Translations under genes and position numbers: made by a program
Assembly (NCBI GenBank): GCA_045110675.1
Contig: JBGCGJ010000012.1
Span: 1-64,000 of the forward strand
Direction of reading: 5' to 3'
Source: JBALVT01 sp045110675
GTDB lineage: Bacteria; Pseudomonadota; Gammaproteobacteria; Pseudomonadales; Halieaceae
Length of the DNA: 64,000 nucleotides
Part shown: positions 33,666 through 43,005 of the stretch, one piece after another
How the letters are laid out: every line of letters begins with the position of its first letter
Position numbering within the stretch: position 1 is the first letter of the stretch
The notes under the pieces: model-generated
Seen by the model: the letters and a program-made list of their open reading frames with translations, nothing else
The model's database searches: none
What the model was told of the DNA's origin: nothing

Positions 33666-35699
33666 CTAAACAACAGCCGCTAAATAACAGGCCTGGTTGA
33701 TTGCTGCTTTCGCATCGAGCTCAGCAGCCTCATAGGCGCCACCGATCAGCTTCGTACTGATACCGCTATCTTGTAGCTCGTCGTATAGAGTGCGCAAAGG
33801 CAGTTGCCCAGCGCAGACAATGACGGTATCAACCTTCAGCAGTTCAGGTTGGTTATTAACGAGTAAATGCAACCCCTCGTCATCGATACGATGATAGTCC
33901 ACGCCATTGATCATTTTGACATTGCGTTTGGCCAGTGACATTTTGTGAGTCCACCCTGTTGTTTTCCCCAGGCCGCGTCCCACCGGAGTATCCTTGCGCT
34001 GCAAGAGAAAGACTTCTTTGTCATTTTTCTCCACTATGGGAGTCACTCCCGTTACGCCGCCACGAGGGTGATTTTCAAAATCAACGCCCCATTCTCTGGC
34101 GAACACGTCGATGTCCATTGCCGCCGATACACCTTTGTGCAAAATCAACTCTGCCACGTCGAAACCAATTCCACCTGCGCCCATAATGGCTACCTTCTGA
34201 CCCACTGGCTTGTTGCCCTTAATCACATCGACATAGCTTATAACTTTCTCGTGACCTATCCCTTCAATATCTGGCGTGCGAGGCGAGATTCCCGTGGCGA
34301 CAATGATTTCATCGAAGTTGCCCTGCTTAAGTTGTTCAGCGTTCACGCGGGTGTTGAGTTGTAGTTCAATGCCGTGCAATTCGATCATTCGATTGAAGAA
34401 ACGAAGAGTTTCCTCAAACTCTTCCTTACCCGGCACCCGTTTGGCGAGATTAAACTGCCCACCAATTTCGCTGGCAGATTCATAGAGCGTCACAGTATGC
34501 CCGCGCTCTGCCGCTATGTGTGCGTAAGCCATTCCTGCGGGTCCAGCACCGACCACGGCTATTCGCTTGGGTGATTTCGTCTTTTCATAATTTAAGGTTG
34601 TTTCGTGACACGCCCTTGGGTTTACCAGACAGCTTGTCTCGCGCCCTGTAAAGCTGTGATCCAAACAGGCCTGATTACAGGCGATACAGGTATTGATTTC
34701 GTCTTCCCGACCCTCAAGCGCTTTGAGAACCAGGTCGGCATCAGCGAGCATGGGTCGAGCCATCGAGACCAGATCTGCATGTCCATCGACCAGCACTTGT
34801 TCTGCAACGTCTGGCATATTGATTCGATTGCTGGTGATGGTGGGAATGGTTAATTCTTTTCGCAGGCGCCCGGTAACCCCAGCAAACGCCGCCCTTGGAA
34901 CTCGAGTTGATATGGTGGGGACGGCGGATTCATGCCAGGTAAAATGGGTGCTGATAATGTTTGCTCCGGCGGCTTCGATTTCCCGCCCCAGCAGTACCAC
35001 CTCATCCCAGGACATGCCTCCTTCCAGCATATCCATCGCCGCAATTCTAAATATGACAATAAACTCATCGCCCACTGCTTCGCGAACACGCTTGACGACT
35101 TCAACCGGGAAGCGCATACGGTTTTCGTAGCTTCCGCCCCACCGGTCTGTACGCCGATTGGTCTTCTCTACCAGAAAGGTGCTGAGTAAGTACCCTGCCG
35201 AGCCAATAATTTCCACACCGTCGTATCCAGCTTCCTTGGCTTTCTCCGCGCAATTGGCAAAGTCTCTTAACTGTTTTTCTATGCCTTCCTCATCCAGCGC
35301 TTTGGGAAGAATCGGAGAAATTCTGGATTTTACTGCCGATGGCCCGACACAATTTTCCGAGTAGCCGATAGGCCCCGAGTGTAAAATCTGCATACACATT
35401 TTTACATCCGGTGAGGCTTTGTGAACCGCGTCGGTGACCATTCTGTGCTGGTCTGCTTCTTCGGATGTCGCCAGCTTCGAACCGAGCCCGCCTTCCTCGT
35501 TTGGCGAGATTCCGCCGGTAATGATCATGCCGACCCCGCCGCGAGCTCGCTCTGCAAAGTAAGCGGCCATGCGTTCGAAACCGCCTTCTGCCTCTTCAAG
35601 GCCGGTGTGCATAGAACCCATAATTGCGCGATTTTTGATCTGGGTGAACCCCAGATCGAGTGGGGAAAATAAGTTCGGATAGCGCGTTAGGCCGATCAT
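33666..35699 (-). CDS. fadH: 2,4-dienoyl-CoA reductase (NADPH), FadH-type
   Basis: A 677-residue flavo-iron-sulfur enzyme. The N-terminal FMN TIM barrel (LFSPLDLGFTQIKNRAIMG) is followed by a 4Fe-4S cluster motif (CIACNQACLD with later Cys in SCLVNPRAC) and an FAD/NADPH domain with GAGPAGMAYAHIAAERG and GAGGIGFDVAE. It reduces 2,4-dienoyl-CoA esters formed in beta-oxidation of unsaturated chains. The ATG at 35699 (AGGA site upstream) is preferred over 35723 and gives a length like E. coli FadH. It follows the atu genes on the same strand and may act on dienoyl intermediates from terpenoid side chains. Confidence 0.92.
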   Translation of the reverse strand: MIGLTRYPNLFSPLDLGFTQIKNRAIMGSMHTGLEEAEGGFERMAAYFAERARGGVGMIITGGISPNEEGGLGSKLATSEEADQHRMVTDAVHKASPDVKMCMQILHSGPIGYSENCVGPSAVKSRISPILPKALDEEGIEKQLRDFANCAEKAKEAGYDGVEIIGSAGYLLSTFLVEKTNRRTDRWGGSYENRMRFPVEVVKRVREAVGDEFIVIFRIAAMDMLEGGMSWDEVVLLGREIEAAGANIISTHFTWHESAVPTISTRVPRAAFAGVTGRLRKELTIPTITSNRINMPDVAEQVLVDGHADLVSMARPMLADADLVLKALEGREDEINTCIACNQACLDHSFTGRETSCLVNPRACHETTLNYEKTKSPKRIAVVGAGPAGMAYAHIAAERGHTVTLYESASEIGGQFNLAKRVPGKEEFEETLRFFNRMIELHGIELQLNTRVNAEQLKQGNFDEIIVATGISPRTPDIEGIGHEKVISYVDVIKGNKPVGQKVAIMGAGGIGFDVAELILHKGVSAAMDIDVFAREWGVDFENHPRGGVTGVTPIVEKNDKEVFLLQRKDTPVGRGLGKTTGWTHKMSLAKRNVKMINGVDYHRIDDEGLHLLVNNQPELLKVDTVIVCAGQLPLRTLYDELQDSGISTKLIGGAYEAAELDAKAAINQACYLAAVV

Positions 35700-35774
35700 G
35701 AGTTGTCCTTTTGGTATTATCAATTCTCAGATGGAATGATATACGTTTGCGGGAGCGTTTTCGGATTGAAACAC

Positions 35775-37775
35775 CTATTCATTTCCAGCGTCTACCTCAA
35801 TTTGTATCAACAGATCATCGGCTGCGACTTGTTTTCCCGCCTGGGCTGTTACTTCCAGAATCTTTCCGTCGATCTCAGCAGTTACCTGGTAGTGCATTTT
35901 CATGGCCTCCAGTACAGCCAGGGTTTGCCCGGCAGCGACGGTATCCCCGGGTGAAACCAGCACCTCCAGTAAAATCCCGTGCATCGGGGCCGTGACGCTT
36001 CCATCACCGCCAGCTGTATCGGCACTGCCCTCTAAGCGGACGAGGTCCCGAAAGCACGCTGTACGACCTTCTATTGACAGATATAACAGGCCTGTCTCAG
36101 TTGTGTGGAAACGCGCTATCTGTTGAGAACCGTCAATGGCTACATGGGCTGTATTACCCTCCAGCGAAACAATTTCAACGACTACTGATTCGTCATTTCC
36201 GATAACTCGGTATTGTTCGCCACCCATGGGTGTAATCGATAGCGAGTAACTGACTTCGTCAAAGTTGTATCTTTTCGGAGTAAGCAAGGCACTGGCGCTG
36301 GACCAATTTTTCAGGTTACTGGCAACGATGACGCTGCGCTCCTTAGACTTCAGGTACTCCATGTTGATCTCCAACACCGCGGCCACCGCGCTGTCGGAGA
36401 AGCTGGGGATGCTGTCAGAAATTTCCCCTTCAACAAACTCCTCTTGGATAAATGCGGTGGTGGCTAAACCGTCGATAAACACCTGCTTGTCGAGACAGGC
36501 GATCAGGAAGTCCTTGTTGTTCTTGGTGCCGAACAGCAGCGTTTCTCGCAGTGCCTCAAGCAGGCGTAGCCTGGCGATTTCTCGAGTAGGGCCACCGGCG
36601 ATGACTTTCGCCACCATCGGATCGTAAAAGGGAGAGATATCCTGCCCCGTGCAAATGCCACCGTCGATGCGAACGCCCACGCCGGACGCAGGCTCCCACA
36701 AGTCCACTGGTCCTGACATGGGGAGAAAATCCTGCGCCGGGTCCTCGGTGTAGAGGCGCACTTCTATCGCGTGACCCGACAGTGAAATATCCTCTTGGCT
36801 AAGGCCCAACTGTTCTCCCTGGGCAACCTGAATTTGCAATTCGACCAAATCCAGACCAGTGATAATTTCTGTAACCGGGTGTTCCACTTGTAGACGTGTA
36901 TTCATTTCCAAAAAATAAAATTCGCCGCTCTCGTCTAACAGAAATTCGACTGTTCCGGCTCCGCGATACTGAATGTTTTTAGCTGCTTGCACAGCGGCTT
37001 CGCCCATTCTGGCGCGCAGTTCGTCGGTCATAATAGGGCAGGGTGCTTCCTCAATGACCTTTTGATGACGACGCTGCACTGAGCAATCTCGCTCGCCCAT
37101 ATGCACAGTATTGCCCTGGGTATCGGCAAACACTTGTACCTCGACGTGCCGGGGTCTAACGATCGCTTTTTCAAGAATCAGTTCGCCAGAACCGAAAGAT
37201 GATTCAGCTTCCGCTCTGGCGAGCTTGATGGCATCGGCCAAATCTTTTTCGTCGTGTACCAGCCGCATGCCCCGACCACCACCTCCGGCCGCGGCTTTCA
37301 CCATCAGCGGCAATGCAATATTCTGCGCTTGCGCGACCAGAGTTGCGTCGCTCTGGTCTTCGCCCTCATAACCCGGCACACAGGGCACTCCGGCGTCGAT
37401 CATGCGACGTTTTGCTTCCGCCTTGTTGCCCATTAGATGAATCGATTCGGCCGTTGGCCCGATAAACACCAGGCCCGCATCTTCACAAGCTTGTGCAAAG
37501 CTCGCATTTTCGCTCATGAAACCGTATCCGGGGTGCACGGCTTGCGCGCCGCTCACTGCTGCCGCCTGTAGGATATTTTCCGCCACCAGATAGGACTCGT
37601 TCACCGGACCTGGGCCAATGCAAACGGCTTCATCCGCCATTTGCACATGGGGGGCTGCAGTGTCTGCTTCAGAGTAAACCGCCACAGTGCGATAGCCCAG
37701 AGCTTTGGCAGTGCGGATAATCCGGCAGGCAATTTCGCCCCGATTGGCGATTAAGATGCTGTTAAAGCGTGTCAT
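35775..37775 (-). CDS. atuF: geranyl-CoA carboxylase biotin-containing alpha subunit (AtuF-like)
   Basis: A 666-residue acyl-CoA carboxylase alpha chain. It has a biotin carboxylase domain with ATP-grasp motif KAAAGGGGRGMR and EMNTRLQVEHPVTE, then a BT-like domain. A C-terminal biotin carrier domain has the biotinylated lysine in LEAMKMHYQ. AGGAG precedes the ATG. By itself it could be a methylcrotonyl-CoA carboxylase subunit, but association with a DUF1446 (AtuA) gene and absence of isovaleryl-CoA dehydrogenase and HMG-CoA lyase favour the geranyl-CoA enzyme of the acyclic terpene pathway. It partners with AtuC at 38635-40257. Confidence 0.85.
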   Translation of the reverse strand: MTRFNSILIANRGEIACRIIRTAKALGYRTVAVYSEADTAAPHVQMADEAVCIGPGPVNESYLVAENILQAAAVSGAQAVHPGYGFMSENASFAQACEDAGLVFIGPTAESIHLMGNKAEAKRRMIDAGVPCVPGYEGEDQSDATLVAQAQNIALPLMVKAAAGGGGRGMRLVHDEKDLADAIKLARAEAESSFGSGELILEKAIVRPRHVEVQVFADTQGNTVHMGERDCSVQRRHQKVIEEAPCPIMTDELRARMGEAAVQAAKNIQYRGAGTVEFLLDESGEFYFLEMNTRLQVEHPVTEIITGLDLVELQIQVAQGEQLGLSQEDISLSGHAIEVRLYTEDPAQDFLPMSGPVDLWEPASGVGVRIDGGICTGQDISPFYDPMVAKVIAGGPTREIARLRLLEALRETLLFGTKNNKDFLIACLDKQVFIDGLATTAFIQEEFVEGEISDSIPSFSDSAVAAVLEINMEYLKSKERSVIVASNLKNWSSASALLTPKRYNFDEVSYSLSITPMGGEQYRVIGNDESVVVEIVSLEGNTAHVAIDGSQQIARFHTTETGLLYLSIEGRTACFRDLVRLEGSADTAGGDGSVTAPMHGILLEVLVSPGDTVAAGQTLAVLEAMKMHYQVTAEIDGKILEVTAQAGKQVAADDLLIQIEVDAGNE

Positions 37776-37798
37776 TTAAAACTCCTGCAGTGAGTCGG

Positions 37799-38608
37799 TC
37801 ACTCGGTTGCCCAGCTCGGTTTACGTTTTTCTACGAAGGCAGAGACACCTTCGGTGCCCTCTTCGCTCAACATGCACGAGGCAAACCCACGGGACGCGAA
37901 ATCCAGCGCCTCGGCGCGGGGTTTGCGTGTGCTTTCAAACACAATACCTTTGGTGACGGCGTTGGCACCGGGAGCGCACAATGAAATGTGTTCCAACACC
38001 TCCTGGCACTGTGCTTCCATGTCTTGGGCGTCATTGGCGAGCATATGTGCAATTCCATATTGCAAAGCCTCGTCGCCCTTGAAACGAGCACCTGTGAGCA
38101 TCAAACGTCTGGCCTGGGTAAGACCCACTCGCTCGGTGACAAAGGGGGCTATTTGCGCAGGGGGAATGCCCAGACTGGTTTCACTCAGTCGAAACCGGGC
38201 GTCTTTGGTGACGATGGTGACATCGCCAACACAGGCCAACCCCAAGCCACCGCCGATGGCTGCACCCTCCACGAGAATGATGACTACCTGTGGCTGCTCA
38301 TTAAGTTTGATCATCAAGTCACCGAAGGTTCGATTGCCCCTGGCCACTTCAACGTGATCGGTCTCGCTACCTTGCATGTCGGACTTAAAACCTTTGATGT
38401 CGCCTCCCGCGCAGAAAAACCCGCCTTTGCCACGAAGTACGATGGTGCGAATACTTCGATCATCTGCGATGCTATCCAACACCCGATCTAACTCTTCCAC
38501 CATTTCAGCGGAGAGCGCATTGCGTGCGTCGGGTCGGTTAAACCAGATTTTGAGAACGCTGCCCTCGTGCTCCAGGATTAGCGCTGTGGTGTCGGGAAGT
38601 TGGCTCAT
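37799..38608 (-). CDS. atuE: enoyl-CoA hydratase/isomerase family protein (AtuE-like)
   Basis: A 269-residue crotonase. The oxyanion-hole motifs are FFCAGGDIKGF and VEGAAIGGGLGLACVGD; the second catalytic region has LSETSLGIPPAQIAP. In the Atu cluster this position encodes isohexenyl-glutaconyl-CoA hydratase, which acts on the product of geranyl-CoA carboxylase. The gene sits between the two carboxylase subunit genes, with gaps of about 25 nt to each, as in atuC-E-F order. A methylglutaconyl-CoA hydratase (LiuC) identity is the main alternative. Confidence 0.8.
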   Translation of the reverse strand: MSQLPDTTALILEHEGSVLKIWFNRPDARNALSAEMVEELDRVLDSIADDRSIRTIVLRGKGGFFCAGGDIKGFKSDMQGSETDHVEVARGNRTFGDLMIKLNEQPQVVIILVEGAAIGGGLGLACVGDVTIVTKDARFRLSETSLGIPPAQIAPFVTERVGLTQARRLMLTGARFKGDEALQYGIAHMLANDAQDMEAQCQEVLEHISLCAPGANAVTKGIVFESTRKPRAEALDFASRGFASCMLSEEGTEGVSAFVEKRKPSWATE

Positions 38609-38634
38609 AATTTTTTCTCTAGTGATTGTCCGGC

Positions 38635-40257
38635 TTACATTCTTGCGATGCCAAAGCTGTTCGGACGCACTTTGCGATTGCGTGTTTCCCAGACAGTTTC
38701 GAGCAAGAAGCCCAGAGTGTTTCGTGTTTGTCGCGGATCAATCATGCCGTCATCAAGCATGTGTCCCGAGGTGTAGTAAGCGCTGGATTGGCTATCAAAA
38801 ATATTGGCCAAGTACTCTTCCTGGCCTTTTAGCGTGGCCTCGTCAACTTCCTGGCCCATTGCCTCGGCTTTGCCGCGCGCAACCATCGACATTGTTTTAC
38901 CTGCCTGTTCACCACCCATAACACCCAGTTTTGCCTGGGGAAATGTGTAGAGGAAGTCCGGATCGTAACGGCGACCGCACATACCGTAGTTGCCGGCGCC
39001 AAAACTTGCCCCGGTCATCATGGTAATTCGGGGAACCTCGAGGTTTTGGACGGCTTGAATCATTTTCGAGCCGTGCTTGATCATGCCGGCTTGCTCCGAC
39101 TTGGTACCTACTATATAGCCGGTGGTATTTTGCAGGAACAACATCGGAATATTGGCTTGGTCGCACAGCTGCAAAAAGTGCGTCGCCTTATTCGCCCCCT
39201 GCGGATCTATTGGGCCGTTGTTGCCAATAATGCCGCAGGCCTGACCAAAAATCTCAGCTTGTAGACAGACCGTCGCCGAGCCATAGCGAGGTTGAAAATC
39301 AAGAAAATCAGAACCATCGACCACTCGCGCGACCAGCTCTCGCATGTCGTAGGGGTTGCGATAATCACAGGGAATGACGCCGGCCAGCTCGTCGGGGTCG
39401 TAATTGGGTTCGCGGTAGCTTCTCATCGGAGCGGCAGCGCAGTTAACATTCCACTGCAGTCGTTGCACCACTTCGCGTGCAATTTGTATACCGTGGCCAT
39501 CGTTCTCGGCCAGATACTCTGCCAGGCCGGATATCGTCGCGTGCATTTCAGCACCGCCGAGTTCCTCTTCGTTGGCGATTTCGCCGGTGGCGGCTTTCAG
39601 CAGTGGTGGCCCGGCCAGAAATGCTCGGCCGTTCCCTTTTACAGCTACCACGTAATCACTCAGGCCAGGCATGTAGGCGCCACCGGCGGTTGATGAGCCG
39701 TGCAAAATAGAAATCACTGGAATACCTGCTTTGCTTAGTTTAGCGAGATTTCCAAATAGGGCGCCGCCAGCGATAAAGCCTTCGACCGTGTAGTTCAACA
39801 GGTCACCGCCGGCGCTCTCCACCAGGTGCACGAAGGGCAGTTTCTGCTCCAGGGCAATGGTTTCGGAGCGGGTGACGCGAAAGGCGCAAGCCTGAGTCAA
39901 GGAGCCCGCCTGAATACCACTGTCATCCACCACGACCATGCAGCGAACCCCGGAGATAAATCCGATACCGGTGATGACCGTTGAGCCCGGAATAGATTTT
40001 TCAGGGTCCGATGTATCGAGTAAGTAGCCGGCAATATTGCCGACTTCGAGAAAGGGCATTCCAGGATCCAGTAAGCGGGACAGCCGTTCCCGAGGCGTCA
40101 ATTGTCCGCGCGCTTCGAATCGGGGTTTGCGCTTTTCCGATATCGTCGCGGCGCGAGCATTGAGCATTTGAAGCTTCTCAATATGCTCCATCATTTCGGC
40201 CCGGTTTTTCTTAAAGGATTCCGAGGCGGTATTTATCTTTGAGGTAAAAACGGTCAT
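38635..40257 (-). CDS. atuC: geranyl-CoA carboxylase carboxyltransferase beta subunit (AtuC-like)
   Basis: A 540-residue carboxyltransferase with both N- and C-terminal crotonase-like halves. Motifs include RGQLTPRERLSRLLDPG, HGSSTAGGAYMPGLSDY, and GASFGAGNYGMCGRRYDPDF with ARISVMGGEQA-like residues (AKLGVMGGEQAG). It transfers carboxylate from biotin on AtuF to the gamma-methyl of geranyl-CoA. Its start overlaps the atuA stop by 4 nt, so the two are translationally coupled. Substrate-pocket assignment (geranyl versus methylcrotonyl) cannot be settled by eye. Confidence 0.85.
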   Translation of the reverse strand: MTVFTSKINTASESFKKNRAEMMEHIEKLQMLNARAATISEKRKPRFEARGQLTPRERLSRLLDPGMPFLEVGNIAGYLLDTSDPEKSIPGSTVITGIGFISGVRCMVVVDDSGIQAGSLTQACAFRVTRSETIALEQKLPFVHLVESAGGDLLNYTVEGFIAGGALFGNLAKLSKAGIPVISILHGSSTAGGAYMPGLSDYVVAVKGNGRAFLAGPPLLKAATGEIANEEELGGAEMHATISGLAEYLAENDGHGIQIAREVVQRLQWNVNCAAAPMRSYREPNYDPDELAGVIPCDYRNPYDMRELVARVVDGSDFLDFQPRYGSATVCLQAEIFGQACGIIGNNGPIDPQGANKATHFLQLCDQANIPMLFLQNTTGYIVGTKSEQAGMIKHGSKMIQAVQNLEVPRITMMTGASFGAGNYGMCGRRYDPDFLYTFPQAKLGVMGGEQAGKTMSMVARGKAEAMGQEVDEATLKGQEEYLANIFDSQSSAYYTSGHMLDDGMIDPRQTRNTLGFLLETVWETRNRKVRPNSFGIARM

Positions 40258-42059
40258 GAAACACTCTCGGCAATTGTAGGGCTAACGGGAATAGGGCAGG
40301 CGAGGAGAATTTGAGCATAGCCCTTGCCCTGAGCGTCATTGCGAATGCTGGCGACGCCACCGCCGCCCAGCACATCGTGCATTAAGATATTCAGAGCATT
40401 GCTGCCAGGCATAAGATAGCGCTCAACATTTCCCGGACTGGTATCCGCCAGAAAATGTTCGAAACGCTCGGTAATAGTGGATTCCGTAAGTGCTGCCCAG
40501 ATAAAAGGTAAGTAGTTCGGGTCTCTCGCGATAATGCCCACATTGGCTTTGTTGCCCTTGTCACCACTGCGTCCCCAGGCCAGTTTAATCAGTGGGACTT
40601 CCACCCATTCGCTAGCGCTAGGTGAGGCCGGATCTGCAGGTCTGATGATAGTGTTGCTATCAAATGTCTCTCCAGGTGCTTCCGTGATTTGAGCACTTTG
40701 CTCACCCATTTCGATGTTGATGGCAACGTTGTTTTTTTCGAGCTGGAACGAAAACAAACGGACAACAGGAGACGGCTTGGGACGCCCTCCCTGGAACCCG
40801 GACAAACCTGGCGGTGTTGCCAGGCCCAAACCGACACACTCTTTGAGCATGATACCGATACCCACACTATCCGGGTGCTTCACGGCAATTTTCATGGCCA
40901 CTTCTCGAGCGTCATTTACGCGGCTGAATTTTCCAAATTGGCTCTCTGCGCCAATCAGCTCGATGCTGGTTTCTGAGAAATCCGCCAGCCCATGGCTTGA
41001 GAATATTTTCCGCGATGCCTTGAATACAGCTTCACCCAAGGCCAGGGCCTTTTTGTCGGCGTCAGCCCCGTAAAATGTCATGGAGGTGCCGCCGCGAAAT
41101 TGATCCGAGTAAGTGGCACACACTTTGTAAGTATTCGGCGCAGGGCGCCCGATGGCACCGACCACCTGCACTCGGTCCGCGGTGATTTGGGTGATTTTGG
41201 CGGTAGAAAAATCGCAGATCACATCGGGTAATACATAGGCTTGCGGGTCGCCTATTTCATAGACCATCTGTTCTGCCACTGTACCGACCGTGACAATGCC
41301 GCCTGAGTTGGCAGGCTTTGTGCAGACGAAATTTCCATCCTCGCCAATCTCTGCGATGGGATAGCCGATGTCATCAATATTGGGCACGTGATCCCAGTCG
41401 GTGAAATTTCCGCCCGTGGCCTGGGGGCCGCACTCCAGAATATGTCCGGCCAGAGAGCCCATAGCCAAATGGTCCAGATCTTCTGTTTTCCATCCAAAGG
41501 CATGGATGCAGGCGCCCAGGGTAACCGCGCTGTCTACACAGCGTCCGGTGATGACAATGTCGGCGCCCATATCCAGCGCATGGGCGACTGGAAAAGCCCC
41601 CAGATAAGCGTTGATACTCTGTAGCTTGCCGGCTTCCGGAAACTTGTCGCCGGAAAACATTTCGGTAATGCCTTGAGTGGCTAGTTGTTCCGTCTGGTCG
41701 ATAAGATCGTCGCCAGATATACAAGCCACTTTCAGATCCAGGCCCTGCTCGTTGATTAAGGCTTCCAGTGCTGTTGCACAAGCTTTCGGATTGACACCAC
41801 CGGCATTCGAAACTATTCGCACACCTTGTCTGGCGATTTCTGACAGGTTGGGCCCCATAGCCGCGGTAACGAAATCCAGGGCGTAGCCTTTAGTGGGGTC
41901 TTTAGTCCGCGCTCTGGCCATGATGGACATGGTGATCTCTGCCAGATAGTCATAGGCGATGAAATCCAAGCCCCCTTCGGCTAGTAATTGCGGCGTCGCT
42001 CTACCCGCGTCGCCCCAAAATCCGCTTGCTCCGCCGATTCGAATTACTTTGTCTGTCAT
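40254..42059 (-). CDS. atuA: DUF1446 acyclic terpene utilization protein AtuA
   Basis: A 601-residue DUF1446 protein, marker gene of the Atu (citronellol/geraniol) pathway in Pseudomonas. The N-terminal part begins IRIGGASGFWGDAGRATPQLL and has VSNAGGVNPKACATALEAL and DIVITGRCVDSAVTLG; the C-terminal domain has LAWGRSGDKGNKANVGI. Its reaction is not established. The ATG at 42059, with an AGGA site, is preferred; upstream extension to 42173 has no family resemblance. The cluster here lacks recognisable atuB (SDR) and atuD (citronellyl-CoA dehydrogenase) next to it. Confidence 0.87.
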   Translation of the reverse strand: MTDKVIRIGGASGFWGDAGRATPQLLAEGGLDFIAYDYLAEITMSIMARARTKDPTKGYALDFVTAAMGPNLSEIARQGVRIVSNAGGVNPKACATALEALINEQGLDLKVACISGDDLIDQTEQLATQGITEMFSGDKFPEAGKLQSINAYLGAFPVAHALDMGADIVITGRCVDSAVTLGACIHAFGWKTEDLDHLAMGSLAGHILECGPQATGGNFTDWDHVPNIDDIGYPIAEIGEDGNFVCTKPANSGGIVTVGTVAEQMVYEIGDPQAYVLPDVICDFSTAKITQITADRVQVVGAIGRPAPNTYKVCATYSDQFRGGTSMTFYGADADKKALALGEAVFKASRKIFSSHGLADFSETSIELIGAESQFGKFSRVNDAREVAMKIAVKHPDSVGIGIMLKECVGLGLATPPGLSGFQGGRPKPSPVVRLFSFQLEKNNVAINIEMGEQSAQITEAPGETFDSNTIIRPADPASPSASEWVEVPLIKLAWGRSGDKGNKANVGIIARDPNYLPFIWAALTESTITERFEHFLADTSPGNVERYLMPGSNALNILMHDVLGGGGVASIRNDAQGKGYAQILLACPIPVSPTIAESVS

Positions 42060-42419
42060 GGCGTTTTCCTGAAGGTTCCAGCGAGTCGGAAATAGTACTT
42101 CCTCTGTCCCCACTGATCTTGTGAATAGGTGCCAACCGTATGAGGGATGGTGCCATGCGGCGCGCAGGCTCAACCCAACATGCCGTCACGATAGTAGGGT
42201 GCGAACGTCGACTTGTCATGCTTTTGTTCGCTCATCCAGGTGCCGAGACTTCATTTCTTTGTCACTGCGGCGGGCAAAAATTATTGCCATCCTGGCTAAA
42301 GGTTTCGGGATCGCCGTCGATAAAAAGTCACTGAGGGAAACAATTATTGCGATTTTCGAACTGCCATTGCTGGTGCAGGGATTCTTTGAGCATAAATAAT
42401 AAGATTTGAAAGGCGAAGT
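42060..42419. other. 360-nt divergent intergenic region between atuA and H-NOX genes
   Basis: No protein with family resemblance or reliable start lies here; a 92-codon open frame at 42121-42399 has unusual composition and no recognisable motif. The region must hold both divergent promoters. Visible features are the dyad at 42088-42102 near atuA and an AT-rich stretch (CATAAATAATAAG) just before the H-NOX start, without a convincing -35/-10 pair. Confidence 0.6.
42088..42102. promoter_or_regulatory. inverted repeat upstream of atuA
   Basis: GGAAATAGTACTTCC is a 15-bp dyad with 6 of 7 arm positions paired around a central G. It begins 29 nt upstream of the atuA start. In Pseudomonas the atu operon is controlled by a TetR-type repressor, AtuR, and TetR operators have this size and symmetry. 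No regulator gene is present in the window; the assignment is positional. Confidence 0.45.
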
Positions 42420-42992
42420 ATGTACGGATTGGTTAATAGAGCAATAGAAGAGCTGGCTATTGAGGTAGGCGGTTACAGCACCTGGGAATCAATCAAGGAC
42501 AAAGCGGGTGTTGATGTGGTCGTTTTTCAAAGCATGCAACCTTATCCCGACGAGGTAACCTATGATCTTGTGTCCGCTGCCAGTGAGGTTCTCGATATAC
42601 CAGCCGATCAATTGCTGCGTCAATTTGGAAAGCACTGGATTCTCTTCACCGCACAGGAGGGCTACGGGACTTTGTTGAAAACAGCGGGCTCCAATGTGCG
42701 AGAGTTTATCGACACACTGGATTCGATGCACGCGCGGATTTCCAGTGCTATGCCTGAGTTGGAACCACCGTCTTTCAGTAGTCATGATTTAGGCTCAGAT
42801 TGTTTTCAGGTGCGCTACTTTTCCAAGCGCGACGGCTTGGCTCCCATGGTTGTAGGCCTTCTTGAGGGAGTTGGTGAAATGTTCAGTACGCCTCTATTGG
42901 TTACGCATCACGATACAAAGCAGGCACAGGGGTACCATACTTTTAATGTAGAGTATTCTCAGAAATTGAAGCCTGTTAGAGAGATAGGCTAA
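42420..42992 (+). CDS. H-NOX haem nitric oxide sensor
   Basis: A 190-residue H-NOX protein. Proximal haem ligand His104 lies in DSMHARI and the haem-propionate YxSxR motif is Tyr133-Phe-Ser135-Lys-Arg137. The N-terminal MYGLVNRAIEEL is also typical. The length equals stand-alone bacterial H-NOX proteins that bind NO and regulate a separately encoded partner. The next gene, 13 nt downstream, encodes an HNOBA-domain GGDEF-EAL protein, so NO very likely controls cyclic-di-GMP level, as shown for such pairs in Shewanella and Legionella. Confidence 0.93.
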   Translation: MYGLVNRAIEELAIEVGGYSTWESIKDKAGVDVVVFQSMQPYPDEVTYDLVSAASEVLDIPADQLLRQFGKHWILFTAQEGYGTLLKTAGSNVREFIDTLDSMHARISSAMPELEPPSFSSHDLGSDCFQVRYFSKRDGLAPMVVGLLEGVGEMFSTPLLVTHHDTKQAQGYHTFNVEYSQKLKPVREIG

Positions 42993-43005
42993 TAAGTAGC
43001 GGCTT

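Noticed and set aside
35775..40257. Leucine degradation (liu) carboxylase operon
   Set aside because: The neighbouring DUF1446 gene is an Atu marker, and isovaleryl-CoA dehydrogenase and HMG-CoA lyase genes are missing; the possibility remains only as an alternative.
42121..42399. 92-codon open frame between atuA and H-NOX
   Set aside because: No ribosome site, unusual composition rich in Cys/Arg/His, and no recognisable motif.
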